From Aalborgiella sp031424795 (GTDB taxonomy: Bacteria; Pseudomonadota; Gammaproteobacteria; Burkholderiales; Burkholderiaceae_C), in NCBI GenBank assembly GCA_031424795.1, contig JANPIC010000149.1, positions 1 to 13,619 of the forward strand: a DNA stretch of 13,619 nucleotides, written 5' to 3'. The notes under the pieces are model-generated. The model did not search any database and was not told the origin of the DNA. It worked only from the letters and a program-made list of their open reading frames with translations. The position numbers and the translations under genes were made by a program. Each line of letters begins with the position of its first letter. Positions within the stretch are counted from its first letter, which is position 1. Of this stretch, positions 1-6,423 are shown piece after piece.

Positions 1-792
1 TCACTCGTACTTAGGCGTCATTTTATTCAAAAACGCCTCAATCCCAATGCCCGCATTCGGGTGCCGCAAGTTGGCTACAAAATTGTCGCGCTCTAGTTTC
101 AAGTGTTCATGCAAGCTGTTGGCCGCCGCTTCGTTGACCAGTTCTTTGCAGCTGGCCAGTGAGTTGGGGGCTCTGGCGTTCAGCGTGTCGGCCAAAGCCA
201 AAGCTTCCGTCAATGCTGTACCTTGATTTACCAGTCGGTTAATTAACCCCAAGGTGTGCAGACGCGTTGCGTCTAACTTGTTGCCACACATCAACAATTC
301 CGTCACCAACTGGCGCGGCAGGGCGCGGCTGAGCGACCAGCTGCCGCCGCCGTCGGGCGACAGGGCAATGTTGCTGTACGCCATCACAAACACCGCGTTT
401 TGCGCAGAAACGATGAAATCACACGCCAAGGCGAGCGAAAAGCCTGCGCCCGCTGCTGCCCCCTCAACCGCCGCGATAACGGGCTTGGGGAAGGCGCGGA
501 TCGCCTCTATCCAGCTGTGCAGCGCCTCAATGCTGGCCTTTTGCACTTCTGGCGGTGCTTGGCGGTTGTTTTGCATACGGCGCAAATCGCCGCCTGCACA
601 AAAGGCGGGACCAGACGGTGTGTTGGCACCGGTGATGATGACGCTGCGCACCTCGGGGCTGGATTCGGCCACGTTTAAGGCCTCAATGCCAGCGGCGTAG
701 ATTTCAGGCCCCAGCGCGTTGCGGTTGTCGGGGTTGCTGATGGTCAGCACCATCGTCAATCCTTGGCTGGTACTTTTGAGTTCTGCGGGCAT
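1..792 (-). CDS. Crotonase-family enoyl-CoA hydratase/isomerase, PaaG-like (possible oxepin-CoA hydrolase, alternative type)
   Basis: A complete 263-residue crotonase-fold protein acting on acyl-CoA thioesters in the cytoplasm. Seen: the oxyanion-hole region FCAGGDL (64-70), the second oxyanion segment AAAGAGFSLALACD (112-125) and SPDGGGSW (145-152). The two catalytic glutamates of classical enoyl-CoA hydratase are absent (Ser119 and about Tyr139 stand there), whereas Asp147 in the PDGGG turn matches the acidic residue used by PaaG-type isomerases. The resemblance to Burkholderiales proteins annotated as alternative oxepin-CoA hydrolase is from memory. The ATG is preceded by AAAGGA at 7-8 bases, overlapping the stop of the upstream dehydrogenase gene, so the two are co-transcribed and probably translationally coupled. 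Class is certain; exact substrate is inference from the PaaH neighbour and could equally be another aromatic or fatty acyl-CoA. Confidence 0.88.
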   Translation of the reverse strand: MPAELKSTSQGLTMVLTISNPDNRNALGPEIYAAGIEALNVAESSPEVRSVIITGANTPSGPAFCAGGDLRRMQNNRQAPPEVQKASIEALHSWIEAIRAFPKPVIAAVEGAAAGAGFSLALACDFIVSAQNAVFVMAYSNIALSPDGGGSWSLSRALPRQLVTELLMCGNKLDATRLHTLGLINRLVNQGTALTEALALADTLNARAPNSLASCKELVNEAAANSLHEHLKLERDNFVANLRHPNAGIGIEAFLNKMTPKYE

Positions 793-803
793 GAAATCGT
801 CCT

Positions 804-2336
804 TTATTCTTCAGTATGCAACAACGATAACCCAATCGCCCCACGGCGGCGCAGCCACGGGCTGGGGCGGTAGCGCGGGTCGCCGTAGACGGTTTGCATG
901 TTGAACAACACTTCCAGCACGTTGGTCGGGCCATACATATTGCCCATCGCCAGCGGCCCTTGCGGGTAGCCTAGGCCCAGCGTCACAGCGGTTTCTAAAT
1001 CTTGCGGGGAGCAAACGGATTGTTGGCAAATGTCGGCGGCGATGTTGACGATGGTTGAAACCACCCGTTGCGTCACAAAACCGCCGCTGTCGCGAATCAC
1101 GCTGACGGCTTTGCCATCGCGGGCAAATAGCGCATGGGCCGCATCGCGCATGTCGGCACGGGTGGCGGGGTTGGTGGCCAGCACGCGGCGTTTGGTCGCA
1201 GCATCGTCGATCATCATGTCAATGCCCACGGTTCGGCTTGGGTCTAAGCGCTCCACCACGGCGACGGTGGTGATGTCAAAACCCAGCGGCGCAACGATGG
1301 TGAGTGCGTTCATGGACGGCGAAGCGCCGGTTTCAATCGTCGCGCCCAAGTCTTTGAGCAACTGCAGCAACTCCGAACGGCGCGAGGCGCGTGGCGATAC
1401 CCACACAGGCGGCATGTTGGTGACGACGGGCACGGCGGGTTCGGGCGGAATCACCGCTGCGCCGTCTTGGTAGTCGTAAAAGCCTGCGTTGGTTTTGCGC
1501 CCCAGCACACCGCCCGCCAAACGCTGTGCGGTAATCACGCTAGGCCGGTAGCGCGGCTCTTCAAAATACTGGTGGTAAATCGACTCCATGACGGGGTGCG
1601 ACACGTCTAGCGCTGTCAAATCCATCAACTCGAAGGGGCCAAGCTTGAAGCCAGCCTGGTCGCGCAAAATCCGGTCAATCGTCACAAAATCGGCCACACC
1701 TTCAGACACAATGCGCAATGCCTCAGTGCCAAAACCGCGGCCCGCGTGGTTGACGATGAAGCCCGGTGTGTCGGCCGCCTGCACCGCTTTGTGCCCCATT
1801 TGTTGGGCGTAAACGGCGAGTTTGGCGCAAACGGTGGGGTCGGTTTTCAGACCGGCAATCACCTCGACCACCTTCATCAGCGGCACAGGGTTGAAAAAGT
1901 GGTAGCCCGCAAACTGCGCAGGGCGCTTCAGCCCAGCGGCGATAGCGGTGACGGACAGCGACGATGTGTTGCTGACCAAAACGGCGTCAACCGCGACGAT
2001 GGCTTCAATCTCGCTCAACACGGTTTGTTTGACGCTGAGCTTTTCAACAATGGCTTCCACCACCAAGTCGCAGTGCGCTAAATCATGCACTGCGTGGGCA
2101 ACGTGCAAGCGAGCGCTGCGGCTGGCAGCTTCAAACTCCGTCACACGGCCTTTTTCAACCAGCCTGGTCCATTGCTGAGCGATGGCGGTACGCGCTTTGT
2201 TGGCGGCGTCTGGCGCAGCGTCAAACAGCACCACGCGGCTGCCAGCTTGGGCTGCAATTTGCGCAATGCCGCGCCCCATAGCGCCAGTGCCGACGATGCC
2301 GACGGTCGAGAAAACGGGAGTGGAATGTTGTGTCAT
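804..2336 (-). CDS. paaH: 3-hydroxyacyl-CoA dehydrogenase (PaaH/PaaC type, two C-terminal domains)
   Basis: An NAD-dependent oxidoreductase converting 3-hydroxyacyl-CoA to 3-oxoacyl-CoA; in phenylacetate catabolism PaaH oxidises 3-hydroxyadipyl-CoA. Seen in 510 residues: a Rossmann motif GTGAMGRGIA (16-25) with Asp39 at the end of the second strand, typical of NAD use; NTSS (123-126); the catalytic set His146 (GYHFFNP), Glu158 and Asn196 (PGFIVNHAGR), with the same spacings (12 and 38) as in characterised family members; then a helical dimerisation domain (about 192-290) and a second, degenerate helical domain ending in GLGYPQGPLAMG. The length fits the long bacterial PaaH form rather than the roughly 280-residue FadB2 type. 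It is first in a two-gene unit, 11 bases ahead of the crotonase gene. No clear Shine-Dalgarno precedes the ATG; a TATACT box lies only 7 bases upstream. The family is certain, the Paa assignment probable. Confidence 0.9.
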   Translation of the reverse strand: MTQHSTPVFSTVGIVGTGAMGRGIAQIAAQAGSRVVLFDAAPDAANKARTAIAQQWTRLVEKGRVTEFEAASRSARLHVAHAVHDLAHCDLVVEAIVEKLSVKQTVLSEIEAIVAVDAVLVSNTSSLSVTAIAAGLKRPAQFAGYHFFNPVPLMKVVEVIAGLKTDPTVCAKLAVYAQQMGHKAVQAADTPGFIVNHAGRGFGTEALRIVSEGVADFVTIDRILRDQAGFKLGPFELMDLTALDVSHPVMESIYHQYFEEPRYRPSVITAQRLAGGVLGRKTNAGFYDYQDGAAVIPPEPAVPVVTNMPPVWVSPRASRRSELLQLLKDLGATIETGASPSMNALTIVAPLGFDITTVAVVERLDPSRTVGIDMMIDDAATKRRVLATNPATRADMRDAAHALFARDGKAVSVIRDSGGFVTQRVVSTIVNIAADICQQSVCSPQDLETAVTLGLGYPQGPLAMGNMYGPTNVLEVLFNMQTVYGDPRYRPSPWLRRRGAIGLSLLHTEE

Positions 2337-2515
2337 GGTATGCAGTATAGTGCAGATTTGTAATGAAGCATTGTCAATTTTAGGCGGTGTTGAGGGTTGA
2401 TCGGCGCTTTAATTTGCATGATAGTCTCTTGCATGACTTAGCTGGCTTCTTTTTTGAACCAAAATAAAGTTGTGATTTCATTTTTTCAGTATTTACATCA
2501 TTTTTTGGAGAATCC

Positions 2516-3184
2516 ATGGCACTCACTCTCTGCGGCTTTGCGGGCAGTAATTACTACAACAAGGTCAAACTTCAGCTCTTAGAAAAAGGCGTGGCATTTG
2601 AGGAAGAATTGGTTTGGACAGGTTTAAGAGACAACCCAGCGCTGTCCACCCGCTCGCCCTTGGGCAAAGTGCCGTTTTTGCAGACCGAGCAGGGCGTGAT
2701 CGTGGAATCCAGCGTGGGCAGCGAATACATTGAGTCCGTTTATCCGCAAAACCCGCTGATTCCTAAAGACCCGTTTGCCGCAGCCAAGGTGCGCGAACTG
2801 GTGGTTTATTTAGAGCTGCACATGGAGCTGGTCGCCCGCGAGCTGTTTGGCTCCGCCTATTTCGGCGCACCGCCAGCCGCGCCAGAAAAGGTCGAGCAAG
2901 TGCGTAAAACGCTGAAAAAAGGCATCGCCGGCTTTGCAAAATTGGCCAAATTTGGCCCGTACATCGCAGGTGACACGTTCACGCTGGCCGATTGCGCCGC
3001 GATCATGCATTTCCCCGCCATTGCCGGTGTGGGCAAGTTGGTGCTGCAAGAAGACGTGTTTGCCGATTTGCCCGTTCGCGACTACCTCAAAGCCATGCGC
3101 GAGCGCCCAGCCGTCGCAAAAGTGGTTGCCGAAGCCAAAATTGGCAACGAACAGCTGATGGCGAAAATTCGGGGTGGGAAGTAA
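2516..3184 (+). CDS. Glutathione S-transferase family protein
   Basis: A 222-residue cytosolic two-domain GST. Seen: an N-terminal thioredoxin-like domain (about 1-80) beginning LTLCGFAGSNYYNKVKLQLLEKG, with the cis-proline segment GKVPFL (50-55, Pro53) and the glutathione gamma-glutamyl contact Glu64-Ser65 (VESS); then an all-helical C-terminal domain with the N-capping box TLAD (156-159) inside AGDTFTLADCAAIMHFP. Members conjugate glutathione to electrophiles or act as peroxidases or isomerases; the substrate cannot be read from sequence. Start: ATG with TTGGAG five bases upstream. It stands alone, diverging from the paaH gene and converging on the SRP RNA gene, whose U-tract begins about eight bases after this stop codon. 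Cys6 near the N-terminus sits ahead of the usual catalytic Ser/Tyr/Cys region, where Ser11 or Tyr13 are alternatives. Confidence 0.9.
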   Translation: MALTLCGFAGSNYYNKVKLQLLEKGVAFEEELVWTGLRDNPALSTRSPLGKVPFLQTEQGVIVESSVGSEYIESVYPQNPLIPKDPFAAAKVRELVVYLELHMELVARELFGSAYFGAPPAAPEKVEQVRKTLKKGIAGFAKLAKFGPYIAGDTFTLADCAAIMHFPAIAGVGKLVLQEDVFADLPVRDYLKAMRERPAVAKVVAEAKIGNEQLMAKIRGGK

Positions 3185-3201
3185 ATTGAGGAAAAAAAGA
3201 G

Positions 3202-3301
3202 GTTGACGAGCCTTGACCCCAGCACTGGCTCCACAGTTAGGGCTGCTTGGTTCCCCACCTGACCCGGTTGGCCGCTTCCCCATGTGGGAAGGCCCGTCAA
3301 C
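3202..3301 (-). ncRNA. ffs: Signal recognition particle RNA, small bacterial (4.5S) type
   Basis: Read on the minus strand, this 100-base segment folds into the single long hairpin of bacterial SRP RNA. The ends pair (GTTGACG at 3301-3295 with CGTCAAC at 3208-3202, extended inward by GCCTT/AAGGC). The apical Ffh-binding part is canonical: GTCAGGT, the GG-GGAA-CC tetraloop (tetraloop at 3254-3251), then AAGCAGCC, which matches the conserved GUCAGG...AGCAGCC internal loop of domain IV. The 3' end runs straight into a stretch of seven Ts (3198-3192), so the closing stem plus U-tract can act as its own terminator. The RNA binds Ffh to target inner-membrane proteins co-translationally and is normally essential and single-copy. 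Exact 5' and 3' ends are inferred from pairing, give or take a few bases. Confidence 0.93.
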
Positions 3302-3305
3302 TTGG

Positions 3306-3311
3306 ATTATA
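3306..3311 (-). promoter_or_regulatory. -10 box (TATAAT) of the SRP RNA promoter
   Basis: A perfect TATAAT on the minus strand ends four bases before the first paired base of the SRP RNA, the right distance for initiation at about 3302-3301. No good -35 hexamer is seen at 16-18 bases; the expected place (about 3329-3334) lies inside the hairpin of dispersed repeat copy A. The box is half of a perfect palindrome ATAGAC-TTC-GTCTAT (3309-3323). Confidence 0.6.
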
Positions 3312-3325
3312 GACGAAGTCTATTT

Positions 3326-3381
3326 GCTATAGTTTAAATAGCGTCTTAGGCAATAAATACGCCGGCTAATGGCGTATTTAT
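3326..3381 (+). repeat. Dispersed repeat, copy A (two hairpins, 19-base core)
   Basis: Hairpin 1 is GCTAT-N7-ATAGC (3326-3342), then a 7-base spacer and the core GCAATAAATACGCCGGCTA (3350-3368). The core is the left arm and loop of a second, perfect 11-bp hairpin, ATAAATACGCC / GGCGTATTTAT (3353-3363 and 3371-3381). This is the most intact of the three copies. It lies between the SRP RNA and the ArsR-rhodanese gene and covers the SRP -35 region. Confidence 0.85.
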
Positions 3382-3431
3382 ATAAAAATTCTGGGTTTTA
3401 TTGATTTCTGGATGTTTTGTGGCTAAAAGAC

Positions 3432-3460
3432 TTGTAATCATTCTAATATTCGTTAGAATG
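3432..3460 (+). promoter_or_regulatory. Probable promoter and operator of the ArsR-rhodanese/MFS operon
   Basis: A perfect 8-bp inverted repeat, CATTCTAA-N6-TTAGAATG (3439-3446 and 3453-3460), ends five bases before the ATG at 3466. It overlaps a plausible sigma-70 promoter: TTGTAA (3432-3437), 16-base spacer, TAGAAT (3454-3459). An AT-rich symmetric site over the promoter of an ArsR-family gene is the usual place for autorepression; binding is inferred, not shown. Confidence 0.6.
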
Positions 3461-3465
3461 AACGT

Positions 3466-4119
3466 ATGAGAGACATCAAAAACCATTTGTACGAACAAGT
3501 TGCCCGCATCGGCAAAGCCATGGCCAGCCCGAAGCGGTTGGAGTTGGTGGAGCTGTTATGCCAAGGTGAAAAGACGGTGGAGCTGTTGGCCCAGCAGGCT
3601 GACATCAGCGTCAAACTGGCCAGTGCACACCTCAAAGCGCTGCGGCAGGCGCGGCTGGTGGATACGCGCAAAGACGGTAAATATGTGACGTATCGGCTGG
3701 CGAACACCAGCGTGGCCGACCTGTGGGTGGCGATGCGCACCGAGGCGGAGGAGCGGCTGGTTGAGCTGCAAGTCGCACTTGCTGGCATCGTGTCGCATGG
3801 CGACGCCTTGCAGGGCATAGACCGCGCCACCATGTTGCAAAAAGCCAAATCGGGTGAGATTTTGATGCTGGACGTGCGTCCGCAAGCAGAGTACGCCAGC
3901 GCCCATTTGCCGCATGCCCGCTCACTGCCGGTGGACGAACTGTTGAAGCGATTGGCCGAGCTGCCGCAAGGCACGCCCGTGGTTGCCTATTGCCGTGGCC
4001 CGTTTTGCCTGATGGCGAAGGATGCTGTTGATTTGCTGCGGCAGCACGGCTACAGCGCCCACCATTTGACGGATGGCGTGGCCGAATGGCGGGCTCAGGG
4101 TTTGCCGGTAGAGGTGTGA
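3466..4119 (+). CDS. ArsR-family transcriptional regulator fused to a rhodanese domain
   Basis: A 217-residue fusion. Residues about 10-90 are an ArsR/SmtB winged helix: ASPKRLELVELL, then the recognition helix around ISVKLASAHLKALRQARLV (47-65) and a wing DTRKDGKYVTYRL (66-78). Residues about 118-217 are a rhodanese domain: LMLDVRPQAEYASAHLPHARSLP (133-155), and an active loop around YCRGPFC (175-181) with the likely persulfide-accepting Cys176. The ArsR metal motif (ELCVC) is missing. Cys32 sits where the redox-active first cysteine of BigR/SqrR-type sulfide sensors lies, but no second cysteine is present in the DNA-binding part, so a Cys32-Cys176 or other sulfur-transfer mechanism would be needed. 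It overlaps the MFS gene by one base (TGATG), so the pair is one operon. Shine-Dalgarno is weak; the predicted transcription start is close to the ATG. Sulfur or thiol sensing is inference. Confidence 0.9.
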   Translation: MRDIKNHLYEQVARIGKAMASPKRLELVELLCQGEKTVELLAQQADISVKLASAHLKALRQARLVDTRKDGKYVTYRLANTSVADLWVAMRTEAEERLVELQVALAGIVSHGDALQGIDRATMLQKAKSGEILMLDVRPQAEYASAHLPHARSLPVDELLKRLAELPQGTPVVAYCRGPFCLMAKDAVDLLRQHGYSAHHLTDGVAEWRAQGLPVEV

Positions 4120-5408
4120 TGAATAGCGCTGTTCAAACCATGAAATACGGCATTCGCGTCAACCTGCGCCAAGTTGTGCTGCACCTGCTGCAAGTGCTGC
4201 TGGTGGGCATGACGCTGGGCATGATGCGCACGGTGGTGCCGGCGCTGGCAGAGACGGAATTTGGTCTGCCGCGCGGCTCTTTCATGCTTTTGGTGGCTTT
4301 TGTCGTGGCGTTTGGCTTTGTGAAGGGCGCGATGAACTTTGTCGCTGGTCGTCTGGCCGAGCGTTTGGGGCGTAAAAAGGTCTTGCTGCTGGGCTGGCTG
4401 GTGGCCTTGCCGATTCCCGTCATCATTTACTTGGCTAATTCTTGGGGCTGGATTGTGTTTGCAACCGTGCTGCTGGGGGTGAACCAGGGGCTGACCTGGT
4501 CGATGACGCAAACGGCGAAGCTGGACATCACCCGCGCTGACCAACGCGGGCTGGTGATTGGACTGAACGAGTTTTCAGGCTACATCGGTGTTGCGCTTGC
4601 CGGCATTGCCACGGCCTATATTGCCTCTTTGCTGGGCGCGCGAGCGGGTTTGCTGTGGTTTGGCGGCGTGGTGGTCGTGCTGGCTACTTTGTTGACGTGG
4701 CTGGCGGTGGTTGAAACCTTGCCGTGGGCGCAATGTGAAGGGAAATCCACCTCAAACGTAGGCGCGCAGCCACGACCTCAGATATCAACGGGCGAGATGT
4801 TTGCCCTCATGTCCTGGCGCGACAAACGCATGGCCGCCTTGTGCCAAGCCGGCTTGGTAGAGAAGTTTGTCGACGCCTTGGTGTGGGTGTTTTGGCCGAT
4901 TTACCTACAGCAACAGGGGGTCAGTTTGCAAAACATGGCCTGGATTGTGGGTGTTTACGGTTTAACTTGGGGTGGGGCGCAGCTGTTCACCGGCAAATTG
5001 TCAGACCGCGTAGGGCGGCACCGCCTCAACTACCTGGGCATGTGGGTGTGCGGTGCGGGTGTGGGGCTGATGCCCTTGGGCGCTGGCGCAGCGTGGTGGA
5101 GCACTTCTGCCGCCATCACCGGTCTGGGCATGGCGATGCTGTACCCCAATCTGAGCGCCGCTGTAGCAGACATAGCGCATCCCAGCTGGCGCGCATCGGC
5201 CATTGGTATCTACCGCTTTTGGCGCGATGTGGGCTATGGCATTGGTGCGCTGGGTTTGGGCGCGGCGGCAGCGTGGGGCGGGCACATAGAAAGCGCCTTT
5301 TGGTTTGTGGCCGTGGCGATGCTGGTGTCTGGTGCGGTGCTGCTGGTTTGGGGGGAGGAGACGCATCCAAGACTGAATTCGTCCAAAAAAGTAGTTTTTG
5401 AGAATTAA
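4119..5408 (+). CDS. MFS transporter, partner of the ArsR-rhodanese regulator
   Basis: About 429 residues with some 12 hydrophobic segments, an inner-membrane major facilitator. Seen: two copies of the cytoplasmic loop motif, GRLAERLGRKK in the loop after transmembrane segment 2 and GKLSDRVGRHR in the matching loop of the second half, with a hydrophilic central loop near ETLPWAQCEGKSTSNVGAQPRPQ. Start: I use the ATG at 4119, which overlaps the stop of the regulator gene (TGATG) and gives translational coupling; the in-frame ATG at 4086 would add 11 residues read through the end of the regulator gene and is less likely. The paired regulator suggests it exports, or takes up, the compound that the regulator senses; substrate unknown. 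It ends in the C-terminal polar tail NSSKKVVFEN, immediately before dispersed repeat copy B. Confidence 0.88.
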   Translation: MNSAVQTMKYGIRVNLRQVVLHLLQVLLVGMTLGMMRTVVPALAETEFGLPRGSFMLLVAFVVAFGFVKGAMNFVAGRLAERLGRKKVLLLGWLVALPIPVIIYLANSWGWIVFATVLLGVNQGLTWSMTQTAKLDITRADQRGLVIGLNEFSGYIGVALAGIATAYIASLLGARAGLLWFGGVVVVLATLLTWLAVVETLPWAQCEGKSTSNVGAQPRPQISTGEMFALMSWRDKRMAALCQAGLVEKFVDALVWVFWPIYLQQQGVSLQNMAWIVGVYGLTWGGAQLFTGKLSDRVGRHRLNYLGMWVCGAGVGLMPLGAGAAWWSTSAAITGLGMAMLYPNLSAAVADIAHPSWRASAIGIYRFWRDVGYGIGALGLGAAAAWGGHIESAFWFVAVAMLVSGAVLLVWGEETHPRLNSSKKVVFEN

Positions 5409-5412
5409 ATTT

Positions 5413-5466
5413 GCTATAAATTTAATAGTTATTTAAGCAATAAATACGCCGGCTAGAGGTGTATTT
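5413..5466 (+). repeat. Dispersed repeat, copy B (possible terminator of the MFS operon)
   Basis: GCTAT-N7-ATAGT (5413-5429, last pair G-T), 7-base spacer, identical core (5437-5455). The second hairpin AATACGCC / GGTGTATT keeps pairing through a G-T wobble and runs into six Ts (5463-5468), so read rightward it resembles a weak intrinsic terminator. It starts five bases after the MFS stop codon. Confidence 0.8.
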
Positions 5467-5829
5467 TTTACCTGTAACTGTTCAATTTATTCAAAAAATT
5501 GTGCGAAGAGTACTCTGATATTGAAGTCAAAAACTTGATACGTGTTGAGAGTATGAAAGTCTCCTAAATGTAAAGAAAGTTATGAACCCGTAAAACAATA
5601 TATTGAATATTGTTTGCAAGTGTGGCAAAAGCTAGTCTGCAGCGCTTGTGCTGGCATGCTTGCTAAACAGACGAAACCATTGCCAAGCAGACGGGGGGCA
5701 TTGAAAAATCGAAGGTTTTCAATGATGTAACACCAGTCACCAGATCACACAATTTGCGCAGTATTGAATATGCATTAAATAGCATGTGAGTCTTAAAATT
5801 TTTTCGGGCGTACTAGTTTGATATCTGTT

Positions 5830-5843
5830 AGCAGGCGCCTGCT
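5830..5843. promoter_or_regulatory. Perfect 14-bp palindrome in the haem lipoprotein leader
   Basis: AGCAGGCGCCTGCT is fully self-complementary and ends 17 bases before the ATG, just ahead of the AAGGAAG ribosome site (5848-5854). It could be an operator or, in RNA, a small hairpin next to the ribosome site. Role unknown. Confidence 0.35.
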
Positions 5844-5860
5844 TTTAAAGGAAGAACAAC

Positions 5861-6421
5861 ATGCAAACCAAAAGCCAGAAAGTAAAAAGTAAAGTGACAC
5901 CCAAGCTCAGTGCTTTGCTAATGGCGTTGACGACGGCGTTATTTGTGGTTGCTTGCGGTGGCAGTGGCAGCGCCGTAGGCTCAGATTCAGCAAATTCGAC
6001 CAATAGCGCAACTAATGCCGCCAGTACAACTGGAGCAGGAACAGGAACAGTTAATAAGGACGACGATGATTGCAAAACAACAACGACCACAGTTGCTGCG
6101 ACGAGCAAAAAATCTGACATCGATGATGACGATAAAAACGAAGTTGAAGTTGAAGATGACGATGACGATAAAAATTGCACCACAACACCATCTACACCAC
6201 CCACGGTTGCTGAATTGGCCGCTGGCAAGCTAGGTAAAGCATTGTGGACAACCAACTGCTTCAGTTGCCATGGTGCAGATACTCATGAGGTACGCACCGC
6301 CGCGCGTATTTTGAACGCCATTGATGAAAACAAGGGCGGGATGGGGAAACTTAAAGGCGTTATTTCTGAAACGGACGCAGCAAATATTGCTATTTATGCG
6401 GCACGACCTAGCGTATTTTGA
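5861..6421 (+). CDS. Mono-haem c-type cytochrome lipoprotein with aspartate-rich linker
   Basis: 186 residues. An N-terminal lipoprotein signal has basic residues, a hydrophobic stretch (about 17-31) and the lipobox VVAC (Cys32), so the mature protein should be lipid-anchored in the envelope. Residues 33-65 are Ser/Asn/Thr/Gly-rich. Residues 66-107 are strongly acidic: 14 Asp and 3 Glu in DDDD, DIDDDD and EDDDDD blocks, with Cys71 and Cys106 each set beside an Asp run and followed by Thr runs. The C-terminal ~70 residues form a minimal cytochrome c domain: CFSCH haem site (133-137) and Met161 as a likely distal ligand (GGMGKLKG). Start: ATG with AAGGAAG upstream. The gene converges on the transaldolase gene with two bases between stops. 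I do not recognise a named family; electron transfer at the envelope surface is inference. Its partner is not visible nearby. Confidence 0.82.
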   Translation: MQTKSQKVKSKVTPKLSALLMALTTALFVVACGGSGSAVGSDSANSTNSATNAASTTGAGTGTVNKDDDDCKTTTTTVAATSKKSDIDDDDKNEVEVEDDDDDKNCTTTPSTPPTVAELAAGKLGKALWTTNCFSCHGADTHEVRTAARILNAIDENKGGMGKLKGVISETDAANIAIYAARPSVF

Positions 6422-6423
6422 AG

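Larger units (their letters stand above)
5409..5860. other. AT-rich intergenic region with several inverted repeats
   Basis: No convincing gene is found in these 452 bases. Besides repeat copy B it holds a palindrome AGAGTACTCT (5507-5516), a 9-bp inverted repeat AAACAATAT-N5-ATATTGTTT (5593-5615), a 9-bp inverted repeat CATTGAAAA-N8-TTTTCAATG (5699-5724) and a 14-bp palindrome centred at 5836/5837. The region must contain the promoter of the downstream haem lipoprotein gene, but no good -35/-10 pair could be chosen. Confidence 0.6.

Noticed and set aside
254..700. Plus-strand reading frame of 148 codons inside the crotonase gene
   Set aside because: No recognisable domain or ribosome site; the opposite strand encodes a clear crotonase.
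2344..2377. TTGACA and TATACT boxes on the minus strand upstream of the paaH gene
   Set aside because: Each is a good hexamer, but they are 22 bases apart, too far for one sigma-70 promoter, so no promoter is annotated.
4086..4118. Upstream ATG extending the MFS protein by 11 residues
   Set aside because: It lies inside the regulator gene without a ribosome site; the ATG at 4119 overlaps the stop in the usual coupled way.
4095..4544. Minus-strand reading frame of 149 codons within the MFS gene
   Set aside because: His/Gln-rich low-complexity translation typical of the complement of membrane-protein codons.
6146..6173. EF-hand-like calcium loop in the aspartate runs of the haem lipoprotein
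   Set aside because: Alternating Asp residues are present, but no register gives the conserved glycine and the glutamate at position 12, so an EF-hand is not supported.
5845..6255. Minus-strand reading frame of 136 codons opposite the haem lipoprotein
   Set aside because: It is a shadow: its Ser/Val-rich sequence is the complement of the Asp and Thr codons of the lipoprotein gene, which has a signal, lipobox, haem site and ribosome site.
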